NCBI RefSeq assembly: GCF_000316035.1
Contig: NZ_ANHX01000071.1
Location: 1 to 64,000, forward strand
Length of the DNA: 64,000 nt
Source of the DNA: Paenibacillus sp. PAMC 26794
GTDB taxonomy: Bacteria; Bacillota; Bacilli; Paenibacillales; Paenibacillaceae
Direction: 5' to 3'
Shown here one piece after another: positions 44,293-52,978 of this stretch (position 1 is the stretch's first letter; every line of letters starts with the position of its first letter). Made by a program: the position numbers and the translations under genes. Below the pieces are notes generated by a model. That model was not told where the DNA came from and made no database searches. It saw only the letters and a list, made by a program, of their open reading frames with translations.

Positions 44293-45489
44293 TCAAGAGC
44301 TACGTGTAGGCATTTCCCTAACATTTTTAATACTAGTTTGTGGCTTGTTCGTCATGTACTTGTTAAAAAAGTCGGTGTTTATTCCTGTCATATGATGAAA
44401 GAAGGAAGTTTCCACTTTCCAATCCTCCTCAATCATATAACGGATATCCACAAGACCTTTATTGGAAAGCAGGTCAATAATGGTTTTAATTCGCATCGGC
44501 TTTTGAAGTGGAATCTCTCTGTCGAAAGGCTCCTTTTCCAGATATCCTCTTCGGTGCATCGCCGCATAGAAATTACGATGATCCTTAGCTTCCATCATTC
44601 CTAGATGTGCTGCTCTGTATCCCAGCACTTGTAGGGAAGTCTTCCATTTATTTTTCAAATCAAGATATTGATCGGGATTCGTCTTATAAGTGATTTCATT
44701 CATGTCCGATGAAAACTCTTCTTCGGGCAATAAAAATGCACCCGCAAACAGATTAGCTTCATTTTCAATCAATTTGTGTTCTTTTCGGTCCAGATTGACA
44801 AATTCAAGACGATAATGAAGCAACAAATGACCAAGCTCATGTGCAATATCGAAATTCCTACGAACCGCAGAACGTTTGATGTTGCCCAGTATGATAAACG
44901 GACGATCATTTCGTGTCCAAAGGCTGTACGCATCAATTTCTTCACCAATCGCTTTTTCAAAAACATATACACCACTTTTTTCGATCCGGAACATCAGGTT
45001 CTCATTCGTGGATGGCTCCATATTCAGCCGTTGTCTCGCAAGATGGGCAACATAATGGATCTGAGTCGTACGATCATCGTCTGTATGGTTCATATACTCA
45101 ATTGCCTCTTCCCGCAATTGGATAATATTCAGTGTGGGAAGGCTGATCTGAGCGGTAATATAATTAATGAACGTGTCCAGATATTCTACATGCTTTGCTT
45201 CTGTCTGTGTCTTGGATATCACATTCATCACTTTCGAACGATAGGCAATGTTCATAACATCAATGTTGGCTGCGTTATTACGCTGTGTAAGCATATCTTT
45301 CGTATAAAAATACTTGCTTTTCACACTGAAAATGCGTTTCAACTCATTCACAATTGGCACCTTCGGAGAGGTATACGCATTTTCATATTGCCAGACTGCT
45401 TGTTCTGTCACACCTAATTGTTCGGAGAGCTGTTTTCTCGAATACCCATGCATGATCCGCAAATTGGTCAAATTTTCACCAACGAACAT
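44293..45489 (-). CDS. XRE-HTH/ImmA-type zinc metalloprotease (M78)
   Basis: The 398-residue protein has an N-terminal HTH_3 domain (about 5-60, YSRKQLSEQLGVTEQAVWQYENA) and an ImmA/IrrE peptidase domain around FDIAHELGHLLLHY with the HExxH zinc motif, followed by NEANLFAGAFLLPEEEF with the third zinc ligand. This arrangement is found in regulators that cleave repressors, and in the antitoxin-like half of some toxin-antitoxin pairs. AAGGAGGGAGC precedes the ATG. It follows the unknown gene by 32 bases and is the second gene of a two-gene operon; its terminator is downstream. The target is not known. Confidence 0.88.
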   Translation of the reverse strand: MFVGENLTNLRIMHGYSRKQLSEQLGVTEQAVWQYENAYTSPKVPIVNELKRIFSVKSKYFYTKDMLTQRNNAANIDVMNIAYRSKVMNVISKTQTEAKHVEYLDTFINYITAQISLPTLNIIQLREEAIEYMNHTDDDRTTQIHYVAHLARQRLNMEPSTNENLMFRIEKSGVYVFEKAIGEEIDAYSLWTRNDRPFIILGNIKRSAVRRNFDIAHELGHLLLHYRLEFVNLDRKEHKLIENEANLFAGAFLLPEEEFSSDMNEITYKTNPDQYLDLKNKWKTSLQVLGYRAAHLGMMEAKDHRNFYAAMHRRGYLEKEPFDREIPLQKPMRIKTIIDLLSNKGLVDIRYMIEEDWKVETSFFHHMTGINTDFFNKYMTNKPQTSIKNVREMPTRSS

Positions 45490-45521
45490 GCTGCTCCCTC
45501 CTTACTGAACGACACAGGGAA

Positions 45522-46280
45522 TCACCCCCGCTGTTCTCCTTCCAAAATTTCAATATCATAAGCTGCCGGATCAACGATATCTTCCACATCAGGCGTAAGC
45601 GCCTCCCGTTCACTATCATCCAGTTCAGCACCAGAGATGAGGTCCGATAAATCTTCTATAAAATAAGCGATATTATCATGCGGATTAGGCAGATAATGCT
45701 GAACCTTCGAAATTTGGTATGCATCATCAATAGCATAAGTGAGTATATGAAACTCATTATATGTAGATGCAAGATGTTCAAGTTCTTCTTTCACACGGCT
45801 GACCTGACTCTCTGAGATTGGAAAAGAAAGTTGCTCAACCCTCTCCAACTCACCATGTTCATTACGGCGTGGTTGAATCAAAGAAAATTCCAGATCGTTA
45901 TTAATCTTGGAGAGATCGTGTAAATAGGTACGGAAAGCACCTTTGTTGTCAACGCCCGTAGGTAGCTTGGCACTGGAAAAACTATTCTCATTAAAGTAGG
46001 CTGCGTTCTTTATCAGAAACAGAACTTTTGATTCTTCATGTGTGAACTGGAGATAATCCCATGTTAAACCTGCTTTGGATTTCTTGTGAGTGAATCCTTG
46101 TTCACCGCAATAATCTGCGATTTTGCTCTCAATAAAATTTCCCTTTGTCCAGGCAAAGGCTGAACTAATCTTCATGTTTCTCTTCCGATCTTTACGGTGA
46201 TCAATATATTCGCGGTATCCTTCAACAATAGCATCAACAAGCATCTGACTATGTTCCGACTTGAACTTATATTGTTCCAT
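45522..46280 (-). CDS. Unknown protein paired with ImmA-type protease
   Basis: The 252-residue product is not assigned with confidence; it recalls the DUF5986 family. Features seen are a basic N-terminal stretch (HRKDRKRNMKIS), an aromatic segment (AGLTWDYLQFTHEESKVLFLI) and an acidic C terminus. There is no signal peptide or membrane helix. ATG 46280 is preferred, with GGAG eight bases upstream; GTG 46289 overlaps that site. It is the promoter-proximal gene of the cassette. A toxin or other effector regulated by the protease downstream is a possible reading, based only on arrangement. Confidence 0.7.
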   Translation of the reverse strand: MEQYKFKSEHSQMLVDAIVEGYREYIDHRKDRKRNMKISSAFAWTKGNFIESKIADYCGEQGFTHKKSKAGLTWDYLQFTHEESKVLFLIKNAAYFNENSFSSAKLPTGVDNKGAFRTYLHDLSKINNDLEFSLIQPRRNEHGELERVEQLSFPISESQVSRVKEELEHLASTYNEFHILTYAIDDAYQISKVQHYLPNPHDNIAYFIEDLSDLISGAELDDSEREALTPDVEDIVDPAAYDIEILEGEQRG

Positions 46281-46313
46281 ATAGATCACTCCGATTCATA
46301 AATATGAAGACAA

Positions 46314-46342
46314 GTTATATTTTAATCGAAGTTCGTGTGCAA
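46314..46342 (-). promoter_or_regulatory. Promoter and palindromic operator of the ImmA cassette
   Basis: TTGCAC (46337-46342), 17 bases and TATAAC (46314-46319) on the minus strand. The spacer holds the palindrome CGAACTTCG at 46327-46335, a natural place for the XRE-type protein to repress its own operon. Confidence 0.5.
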
Positions 46343-46390
46343 AGATATGATTTTTTTTGATTTTTTTAAAGTAAACCTATCTCATACCCT

Positions 46391-46930
46391 TCATCCAAAT
46401 GGATTCTGTGCCCACTGCAATAATCTCTTTTTTGTGATTTTGCCATGGGAGGTATGATTGACGACTTTTCCCTGATCGAGAAGAAGTACCTGTGGTGACT
46501 CATGATGAACCTCTGTCTCTTCCGCAATATGGCGGGACAATGAACGATTTTCAATCACTTTGACGATGCGGTAGTCCATGGGTTGTTTGGGATCTGATGC
46601 ATGGGTGCCTACAAACGCCATAAACTCTCTGTACGCTCTCGCACTGGTCGGACAAGTCGTGCTATGTTTCAGGATAAGCACCAGATGATCCTGCGAGCGA
46701 TGCAGCGCGTCTTCCCAGTCATCTGGTTTGTGCAATTCACGGACATGTTCGCTGAGCATATGTTCCGAGTCTGACCCCGCACGTTTGCTAACCACCGAAC
46801 CAATCACAATGCCAAGCGCCACGCCAAAAGCAATCCCGAGTCCGATCTGCTGTGTAGCCGTACCAATACTGACTCCCATGGCAACACCTATAGCAAGCCA
46901 TACAGCTTGATGATTCACCTTTTTATCCAT
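46391..46930 (-). CDS. Membrane-anchored bacilliredoxin (YtxJ/BrxC-like)
   Basis: The 179-residue protein has an N-terminal glycine-zipper-like pair of hydrophobic segments (about 10-55, AIGVAMGVSIGTATQQIGLG) and a C-terminal thioredoxin-like YtxJ domain (about 70-175) with the TCPTS active-site cysteine in ILKHSTTCPTSARAYREF. YtxJ/BrxC proteins remove bacillithiol from oxidised protein thiols. The membrane part is absent from ordinary YtxJ, which is about 110 residues long. ATG 46930 follows AAGGGATG. The gene appears monocistronic. Confidence 0.82.
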   Translation of the reverse strand: MDKKVNHQAVWLAIGVAMGVSIGTATQQIGLGIAFGVALGIVIGSVVSKRAGSDSEHMLSEHVRELHKPDDWEDALHRSQDHLVLILKHSTTCPTSARAYREFMAFVGTHASDPKQPMDYRIVKVIENRSLSRHIAEETEVHHESPQVLLLDQGKVVNHTSHGKITKKRLLQWAQNPFG

Positions 46931-47155
46931 ACAGATCATCCCTTCTTAAACTATGTATATCCATGCTATATAACTTCTACCCTATATATTCTGATCAAAT
47001 TATAGCATATGCCTCTGTGAGCAGGCGTTGATAATCTTCATCTCCGAGTACAGATTTCAGCGTTTCGATTTATGCAAAATGCTCATTTGTGATACACTGG
47101 TTGTAATTTGGAAACGATGAACATGAAGAATGGATTGGAAGGGCGGAAATTCCAT

Positions 47156-48013
47156 ATGACATACGCGTTTATGATTGAACCGCAGGATTTTATTGCGCTG
47201 GATAACGAAGATGAGCTGATTGAGAAATGTCAGGAGTGGGGCCTGCTTTCAGGTAAAGCAACCAAACTCAAAACGTTCTATTATAAAGGAAACGGATTAA
47301 ACATGCCGTGCACCATCATTGGATATGTGGATCACATGGCAGCTGTTATTCAACTGGATAATGGTCAAAAGCATTGCATTCACCCGTCGTATCTGAAGGA
47401 AATGCAAGCGTCCAGTTACAGCGCCAAAAGCATAAGTAATGCCGGGTCAGATCGAAGCACAGAATCGACAACTTCGGAAACAGTCATACCAGTTACCCTT
47501 GCTGAACTTACGCAAACTCCAGATGCCTTGGTTAACCTGGATGAAATTCCGCCGGATTTGGATGATTCGGACGACACGGACACAGATGAATTCTCCTCGG
47601 GGCTGAAGGGTGATCCGGATGGGTTAGTAGAAGAGTATGTTGGACCTCAGTCTGGGGCAGCCAGTGAAGCCAAACCTAAAGCCAAAACAGCGAGCAAAGC
47701 TAAGAGCGTCAAGATTGATCTGCCAGAAGGTAAAGTGAAGATGAGTGCCGTTGTCAAAGAGTTCACCACCGTACCGAATCACTTCTCGGACAATGACGAT
47801 GAAATCATAATCTATGAAGCAGTCACCATTACGGAGCCAGACGTCATCGATGTTGGGGAAGCCTGGTCAAGCCACAGTGCCACCGTTAAGAAACAGGAAC
47901 TGGAAGTGGGAGATGTCATTACGTTTGAAGCAAAAATTATCAAGAAGAAGCTGACACGTAACCCGGTTCCTTATAAAATCAACAATCCTTCCAAGATTCA
48001 GAAGGAAGGCTAA
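47156..48013 (+). CDS. Unknown cytoplasmic protein, about 285 residues
   Basis: No family is recognised. The N-terminal third is a compact domain (TYAFMIEPQDFIALDNEDELIEKC), the middle (about 105-195) is acidic, with Asp/Ser/Thr and Ala-Lys repeats, hence probably disordered, and the last 90 residues look beta-rich, OB-like, ending GDVITFEAKIIKKK and YKINNPSKI. ATG 47156 has GGAAGGGCGG before it; TTG and ATG codons from 47108 to 47123 are alternatives without ribosome site. Nucleic-acid binding is only a guess. Confidence 0.65.
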   Translation: MTYAFMIEPQDFIALDNEDELIEKCQEWGLLSGKATKLKTFYYKGNGLNMPCTIIGYVDHMAAVIQLDNGQKHCIHPSYLKEMQASSYSAKSISNAGSDRSTESTTSETVIPVTLAELTQTPDALVNLDEIPPDLDDSDDTDTDEFSSGLKGDPDGLVEEYVGPQSGAASEAKPKAKTASKAKSVKIDLPEGKVKMSAVVKEFTTVPNHFSDNDDEIIIYEAVTITEPDVIDVGEAWSSHSATVKKQELEVGDVITFEAKIIKKKLTRNPVPYKINNPSKIQKEG

Positions 48014-48053
48014 TCAAGGAAGATTAATCAAGAATCATTACAAAAAATAGCAC

Positions 48054-48097
48054 AAAAAAACCTCCACAACTGCTCAAAGCAGATTGCGGAGGTTTTT
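48054..48097. terminator. Bidirectional terminator
   Basis: AAAAAAACCTCCACAACTGCT pairs approximately with AGCAGATTGCGGAGGTTTTT. It separates the unknown gene and the convergent VOC-protein gene. Confidence 0.88.
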
Positions 48098-48132
48098 GCC
48101 ATTTGAAGTTTATATTAGTGAAGAGTACGCTC

Positions 48133-48561
48133 TTAAGCTTGTCCTGGCGTAGCGCTAATTTGAAATTGTACGCCGAACTTGTCAACAACCGAACCGTAGG
48201 CTGGACTCCAGAACGTTTCTTGTATCGGCATTTTCACTTCGCCACCGTCTTGCAACTGGTTGAAAATCGCTTTGGCTTCTTCCGCTGTATCCGTATTCAC
48301 GGTAACCGTAACATGATTACCTACAGTGTACGGCATGCCTGGAAATGTATCGGACAACATTAATACCGAGCTGCCAATCTGCAAAGAAGCATGCATAATA
48401 CGGTCTTTCGCTTCTGGCGGGATGGGATGATTAGGGTCAGACGGACCGTCGCCAAATGTTTGAAGCGCGAGCACTTCGGCTCCAAATGCCTTTTGATAAA
48501 ATTCTACCGCTTCACGTCCATTACCGTCTGTTACCAGATACACATTCAAGCTGATCGGCAT
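48133..48561 (-). CDS. VOC family protein, PhnB/YjdN-like
   Basis: The 142-residue protein has the paired beta-alpha-beta repeats of the vicinal-oxygen-chelate fold in the PhnB subgroup: NVYLVTDGNGREAVEFYQKAFGAEVLAL, IMHASLQIGSSVLMLSD and FWSPAYGSVVDKFGVQFQI. Members are metal-dependent dioxygenase- or glyoxalase-like proteins with mostly unknown substrates. It stands alone. Confidence 0.88.
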   Translation of the reverse strand: MPISLNVYLVTDGNGREAVEFYQKAFGAEVLALQTFGDGPSDPNHPIPPEAKDRIMHASLQIGSSVLMLSDTFPGMPYTVGNHVTVTVNTDTAEEAKAIFNQLQDGGEVKMPIQETFWSPAYGSVVDKFGVQFQISATPGQA

Positions 48562-48638
48562 GCGTTCTTCATCTCCTTGGGCTCTTGTAATTATATGATT
48601 AGGGTTACCAACATATTCTTAATCCATCCCTCTCTCCA

Positions 48639-49010
48639 CTACTTCTTGCGCCTACGTATATAGTAGAGGACAGTGATCACAACACCCGGAACCAGTGCTG
48701 CAAAACTGGCATAGATCAGACACCATTTCAACAGGGTACATATCGGAGTGAGTTCAGCAAGCACAGGCGCACGTTCTGGATAACGATACATGATCAGGGA
48801 CGCACCTATATTTTCGAGCATATCCATAGCCCAACCTAAGATCGGAACCAGATTCACCCAGCGCCAGCGACTCTTTACCGGAAGCACGCGATAGAGTATC
48901 GATAACAGAACGACCAAAAGGAACAGATAGGCCAACGGCCATATGAGATCAAATGTGAACCGTGCCTGAATATAGGCGCTTCGGCCTGCTTCCCCATACT
49001 GCTCAGCCAT
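48639..49010 (-). CDS. Small integral membrane protein, unknown
   Basis: The 123-residue product has about three to four hydrophobic helices (FDLIWPLAYLFLLVVLLSIL, LVPILGWAMDMLENIGASLI, LIYASFAALVPGVVITVLYY) and a basic C-terminal tail. No known family. It has no clear partner; the next gene codes for a small DNA-binding protein. Confidence 0.6.
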   Translation of the reverse strand: MAEQYGEAGRSAYIQARFTFDLIWPLAYLFLLVVLLSILYRVLPVKSRWRWVNLVPILGWAMDMLENIGASLIMYRYPERAPVLAELTPICTLLKWCLIYASFAALVPGVVITVLYYIRRRKK

Positions 49011-49093
49011 CTGATAAAGATCATTTGCAGTGTAAAAAAAAGACCACTCTCCCGAATCCTGTCGGTAAAATGGTTGTGTTCAATCCTATGAAG

Positions 49094-49321
49094 TTATCGA
49101 GCTTGAACGATGTTATCTATTTCACTTTTCAATAAGAGGTATCGGTGAACACTTCTCATGATCGGGACCTTCGTTAGTTTGTTCTTGTCCACGTACAGTT
49201 TCATCTGGTCTTTGGTCAAACCAAGCAAACTTCCAGCTTCCGATACCGTCAACACTACCTCTGGGTTCGTAGCATTAAACGTCCTCTTTACTTTCTGATT
49301 CCAGTCCTCGAATACCTGCAT
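49094..49321 (-). CDS. Small excisionase/MerR-like DNA-binding protein
   Basis: The 75-residue protein has a single helix-turn-helix of the AlpA/excisionase type (LTVSEAGSLLGLTKDQMKLYVDKNKL then basic HRYLLLKSEID). Such proteins are often encoded on mobile elements, but no integrase or attachment site is seen. AGGAGATG lies 13 bases ahead of the ATG, so a slightly different start is possible. Confidence 0.6.
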   Translation of the reverse strand: MQVFEDWNQKVKRTFNATNPEVVLTVSEAGSLLGLTKDQMKLYVDKNKLTKVPIMRSVHRYLLLKSEIDNIVQAR

Positions 49322-49498
49322 AGATCAGTGACATCTCCTATCCATAGCCAGTTATTATCAGGCTGAATATATCCAGTATACCACACTTGTGCTGCTCGTA
49401 ACTTAATCCTGGCGCAGAACCATATTCTGATAGGCATATTTCCTGCTTGACCCTGACGTTAACTCGAGGGTTTATACTGGCTTCAGGAGGGGATTAGC

Positions 49499-50374
49499 AT
49501 GAGTATGTCACCTGAATATGTAACTAAGAAACGACGCAGCAGTGGAATAGCCATTATTGGAATGAGTTGGTTGACGATGACATTGGGTCTGTTTTTTGCT
49601 ACACTCGCAGGGGAGTTTGTCAGCACTATTGGTGCTGCTGAGTGGATGGTTCATCTCACCCAAGCTGTTGTCATTATTAGTATCGTCTTACCCGTACTAT
49701 TCATCATTCGAAGACACTTCCATATGAAGTCCGTTCTTCTTCCTCTGACAGGAAAAAGCATAATTCACTTGCTCTCTGGCGCATTATTTGCCACTTCTCT
49801 AGCCTTCATCGGGTTGGCGATAGCCAGTATGAACAACTGGATTACGATTACGGAGTGGCACTTTTCAGCCGAGTTCTTGCTTGCTGTCGCACTTAATAGT
49901 TGCATTGCTTTCTTGTACGAAGCTTTGCCAGAGGAACTATCTATGCGAGGCATGGTCTATGATGGATTACGCTCCAGACTGCGACTTCCTGTGTTTTTCG
50001 CTTATGTAACTCAAATCATACTCTTTCTGCTGGTTCCGATGAGTGTCAGCCTATTGCAAGAGCTCGTTGGTATGGATGCCGGAAACCGGATAACCTTGGA
50101 TTATATGATCCTACTCTTGACCTATGGTATTACGTTACAGCTTCTGCGCAGTTTGACCGGATCTTTATGGGCCTCCATCGGATTTCATATCGCTTACCTG
50201 GAGGTAGCCAGATTCGTTGTTATGCCAGGTGATAGACCGGCATTGTTAAACTATACCGCGCAAGATAACGGGTTGGCTGAAATATTTATTTTGTATATGA
50301 TGATAATCTTCGTCGGTGGGATCATTCTGGCGGTGCTCAATGCATGGCGCCGGTGGAGAATACATAAATCATGA
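49499..50374 (+). CDS. CPBP-family intramembrane metalloprotease
   Basis: The 291-residue protein has about eight helices and the CPBP (Abi/CAAX-like) motifs: EALPEELSMRGMVYDGL (EExxxR) and GFHIAYLE with the metal-ligand His. Family members cleave peptides within membranes or protect against bacteriocins. GGAGG-like sequence precedes the ATG. The MerR regulator gene starts 17 bases downstream, so they may form a unit. Confidence 0.85.
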   Translation: MSMSPEYVTKKRRSSGIAIIGMSWLTMTLGLFFATLAGEFVSTIGAAEWMVHLTQAVVIISIVLPVLFIIRRHFHMKSVLLPLTGKSIIHLLSGALFATSLAFIGLAIASMNNWITITEWHFSAEFLLAVALNSCIAFLYEALPEELSMRGMVYDGLRSRLRLPVFFAYVTQIILFLLVPMSVSLLQELVGMDAGNRITLDYMILLLTYGITLQLLRSLTGSLWASIGFHIAYLEVARFVVMPGDRPALLNYTAQDNGLAEIFILYMMIIFVGGIILAVLNAWRRWRIHKS

Positions 50375-50390
50375 GGGAGGGATCTGCCTG

Positions 50391-51152
50391 GTGTATACCG
50401 TTGGACAACTATCCAAACATACCGGAGTATCCATCCGAACACTGCATTATTATGAGAAGCTGGGTTTACTGCGACCGGCCCGTAATGAGAACAATCAGTA
50501 TCGCTTATATGGTGAAAAGGATATTTTACGGCTTCAGCAGATTACCATTCTGAAGAAAATGCATTTTAAATTGAATGAGATTGGAGAATTCCTCGATCAG
50601 GATGCTGCTCGCTCTGAACCAGAGAGTACCCTCACTTTATGGAATAATACGTTGGAACAACAACTGGTCGTCGTCAAGGAACAGCAGGAGAGATTAAGCA
50701 AGGTCGAGCATCTTCTTTTTTCAACCATATATGCCATCAGAGCATCCGGTACAATCAGCCTGGATGAGATGTTGGGTTTCATCCGTGAACTGGATCAACC
50801 TCCGGGCAAGTTCCGTCAAGATGTTTTTACACCTGAAGAAATGGAATCGCTACCCCTGAATAATCAGAACAATTCATTATCCATGGAATGGGCCGATATT
50901 CTTAAAGATATTCATACATGCAAGATGGAACCTCCGGAATCCGAAGCCTCAAGGTTACTGGCTATCCGAATCTCTGATTATGCTGAAAGGACTTTTCAAG
51001 GGAATGCAGAATTGGCAGAAAAATATTGGAATTATATCACCCCAGAGGATGATCAGTCAGCTCGTGTATATGGTATGACAAACGAAACCATGCGTTACAT
51101 TGAAATGATCCTGGATCGATGGGCAGTTCAGAATCCTGATGATCAACAATAA
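50391..51152 (+). CDS. MerR family transcriptional regulator
   Basis: The 253-residue protein starts with GTG behind GAGGGAGG. It has an N-terminal MerR winged helix (YTVGQLSKHTGVSIRTLHYYEKLGLL), a coiled coil (about 75-115) and a C-terminal region that resembles the TipAS antibiotic-recognition domain. It may control the adjacent protease gene. Confidence 0.85.
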   Translation: MYTVGQLSKHTGVSIRTLHYYEKLGLLRPARNENNQYRLYGEKDILRLQQITILKKMHFKLNEIGEFLDQDAARSEPESTLTLWNNTLEQQLVVVKEQQERLSKVEHLLFSTIYAIRASGTISLDEMLGFIRELDQPPGKFRQDVFTPEEMESLPLNNQNNSLSMEWADILKDIHTCKMEPPESEASRLLAIRISDYAERTFQGNAELAEKYWNYITPEDDQSARVYGMTNETMRYIEMILDRWAVQNPDDQQ

Positions 51153-51175
51153 GAGCCACTTCGAAAAGTGGCCCT
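51153..51175. terminator. Hairpin between convergent genes
   Basis: GAGCCACTT pairs with AAGTGGCCC around CGAA. T tracts are weak, so it is only a probable terminator. Confidence 0.45.
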
Positions 51176-51200
51176 TGATCCATTCCCTTATTATGCTTCG

Positions 51201-52073
51201 TTACGCCTCTTCCCAGAAGCGACGCAGGTTGCCCATGGCGATTTTGGATGCGGATTTGCATTCCTCCATGCCTTCGAACTCCACCGTAATGTTGCCATCA
51301 TAGCCAGAGTCTTTGATCAGCTTTACAATTTTGCGGATCGGAATATCCCCTTGCCCAACGATGGCCCCACGCAGGAAGTTACCGTAGGCCGTTGTAAACC
51401 ATTCACCCTCACCCGGATGCTCATCATAAGGACGGAAGTAAAAATCTTTGAAGTGGACCAGAGAAGCGTACGGCAGATTTTTCATGACACCGATGATCGG
51501 ATTCTCATCCACGCACATGAAGTTGCCAATATCGAGTGTTGTTCTGAAGTTCGGACGATCCACAGCATGCAGCACACGCTGCACCCGGTCACTCGCCTGC
51601 ACACTGAAGCCGTGATTCTCAATGGTTGTGGTAATGCCAAACTGCGCAGCATAGTCCGCAATGATCTGGCTTCCCCGCACCATCAGAGGCAGATGTTCCT
51701 CGAACCAGGCGATGGTCATCTTCTCCTTTGGCAGGGTAAACGCCGTGACGTCATGACGCATATGTTTTACACCCATTCGGTGTACGACATCCACATGCCT
51801 TTTAACCCGAGCCATCTCTTCTGCAAACGCCTCTTCCGTCTCCTGCACGAAATTCGCTGGCATCGAGTAGTTGGACAGTTCAATACCCGTAGACGCTGCC
51901 CGTTCCCGAATCGCATCCGCCAGATCGTGATTATCCTCCACGGTATAACCGTAAGGCACCATCTCCATATGCTCGCCGCCGTTCGCCGCAATCCAGTCGA
52001 TCACATCCAGCACCGTCATCTCACCCGAATTCAAATCGTTCAACAAACTATACGTGCTCAGGCCCACTTTCAT
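51201..52073 (-). CDS. Sugar phosphate isomerase/epimerase-like protein 1
   Basis: A 290-residue xylose-isomerase-like TIM barrel: MKVGLSTYSLLNDL at the N terminus, ENHGFSVQ, TTLDIGNFMCVDENP, HFKDFYF and ITVEFEGMEE with metal ligands. Such proteins isomerise or epimerise sugars or inositols. It is the last gene of the glycan operon, 12 bases after a second barrel gene. Confidence 0.88.
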   Translation of the reverse strand: MKVGLSTYSLLNDLNSGEMTVLDVIDWIAANGGEHMEMVPYGYTVEDNHDLADAIRERAASTGIELSNYSMPANFVQETEEAFAEEMARVKRHVDVVHRMGVKHMRHDVTAFTLPKEKMTIAWFEEHLPLMVRGSQIIADYAAQFGITTTIENHGFSVQASDRVQRVLHAVDRPNFRTTLDIGNFMCVDENPIIGVMKNLPYASLVHFKDFYFRPYDEHPGEGEWFTTAYGNFLRGAIVGQGDIPIRKIVKLIKDSGYDGNITVEFEGMEECKSASKIAMGNLRRFWEEA

Positions 52074-52085
52074 CTGCTCAGCTCC

Positions 52086-52961
52086 CTATCGATATTGTTG
52101 GATAAATTGAACCGCCTTGCGAATGTCCTGCTCCGGCTGAAGCCCAACCTCGCGTTCAATCGTCAGATAACCTGTGTAACCTATCTCTTGAAGCGCTGCA
52201 AAGTATCCGTCAAAATCAACGCCACCCTCACCCAGCGGCACCTCGCGGAAGAATGTTCCGGAAGAGACCATCTCGGCAATCTTATCGTGATCCATAGGGG
52301 CATAACCGACCGCTCCGTATACGTCTCGCGGGTCAACTTCCTTCAGCCGCACACCATCCTTCACATGGGTATGTACGATGTAATCCTTAAGCAGATGAAC
52401 GCCCCGCGCCGGATCATCTCCGGTCACCATCACCATATTCGCCGGGTCAAAATTCACCGATACTCCGTTAGTCGACAACGTATCCAGGAATCCTTTCAAA
52501 TCAGCAGCCGTTTCCGGTCCTGTCTCAATGGCAAAGTATGCGCCAACACTTTTGGCGTATTGGCCCAACTCCTCACAAGCAGCATGCAGCGTAGCGTAGA
52601 CTTCCGAGGAAGGGTCATGTGGAACAATGCCGATATGTGTTGTGACGATGTTGGTGCCCAGATCGAGGGCCAGATCCACGATCCGCTTCGACTTCTCCAC
52701 TTTCCACGGATTATCTTCCTTGACCTGAAACCCATGTCCACCCAGATCGCCAACCAGTGCTGAAATTTCGAGACCCAGCGAATCGATATAACTCTTCAAC
52801 TCTTTGCGCGCCGCAGGCGACAAATTCTCCGGGTCCATCTCTCCCTTGACGGCATAGATCTGCACACCTTCTGCACCTACATCTTTGGCTTTGTTCAACC
52901 CTTCCCGTACACCTACGCCAAAGCTGTCCACGATGACACCGATCTTATTCGTTAATTTCAT
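52086..52961 (-). CDS. Sugar phosphate isomerase/epimerase-like protein 2
   Basis: A 291-residue TIM barrel of the same family as the neighbour but clearly distinct in sequence: ALVGDLGGHGFQ, THIGIVPHD, AIETGPETA, VNFDPANMVMVTGDDP, HTHVKDGV and LTIEREVG supply the metal-binding residues. It is 17 bases after the alpha-mannosidase gene in the operon and probably converts a monosaccharide or its derivative released by that enzyme. Confidence 0.88.
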   Translation of the reverse strand: MKLTNKIGVIVDSFGVGVREGLNKAKDVGAEGVQIYAVKGEMDPENLSPAARKELKSYIDSLGLEISALVGDLGGHGFQVKEDNPWKVEKSKRIVDLALDLGTNIVTTHIGIVPHDPSSEVYATLHAACEELGQYAKSVGAYFAIETGPETAADLKGFLDTLSTNGVSVNFDPANMVMVTGDDPARGVHLLKDYIVHTHVKDGVRLKEVDPRDVYGAVGYAPMDHDKIAEMVSSGTFFREVPLGEGGVDFDGYFAALQEIGYTGYLTIEREVGLQPEQDIRKAVQFIQQYR

Positions 52962-52978
52962 GTCATACCTCCTGAAGA

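Noticed and set aside
49094..49321. Excisionase-like protein as sign of an integrated element
   Set aside because: No integrase, transposase, direct repeat or tRNA target was found nearby, so no mobile element is called.
51168..52763. 531-codon plus-strand frame
   Set aside because: It is antisense to two clear TIM-barrel genes; its His/Arg-rich composition is typical of a shadow frame.
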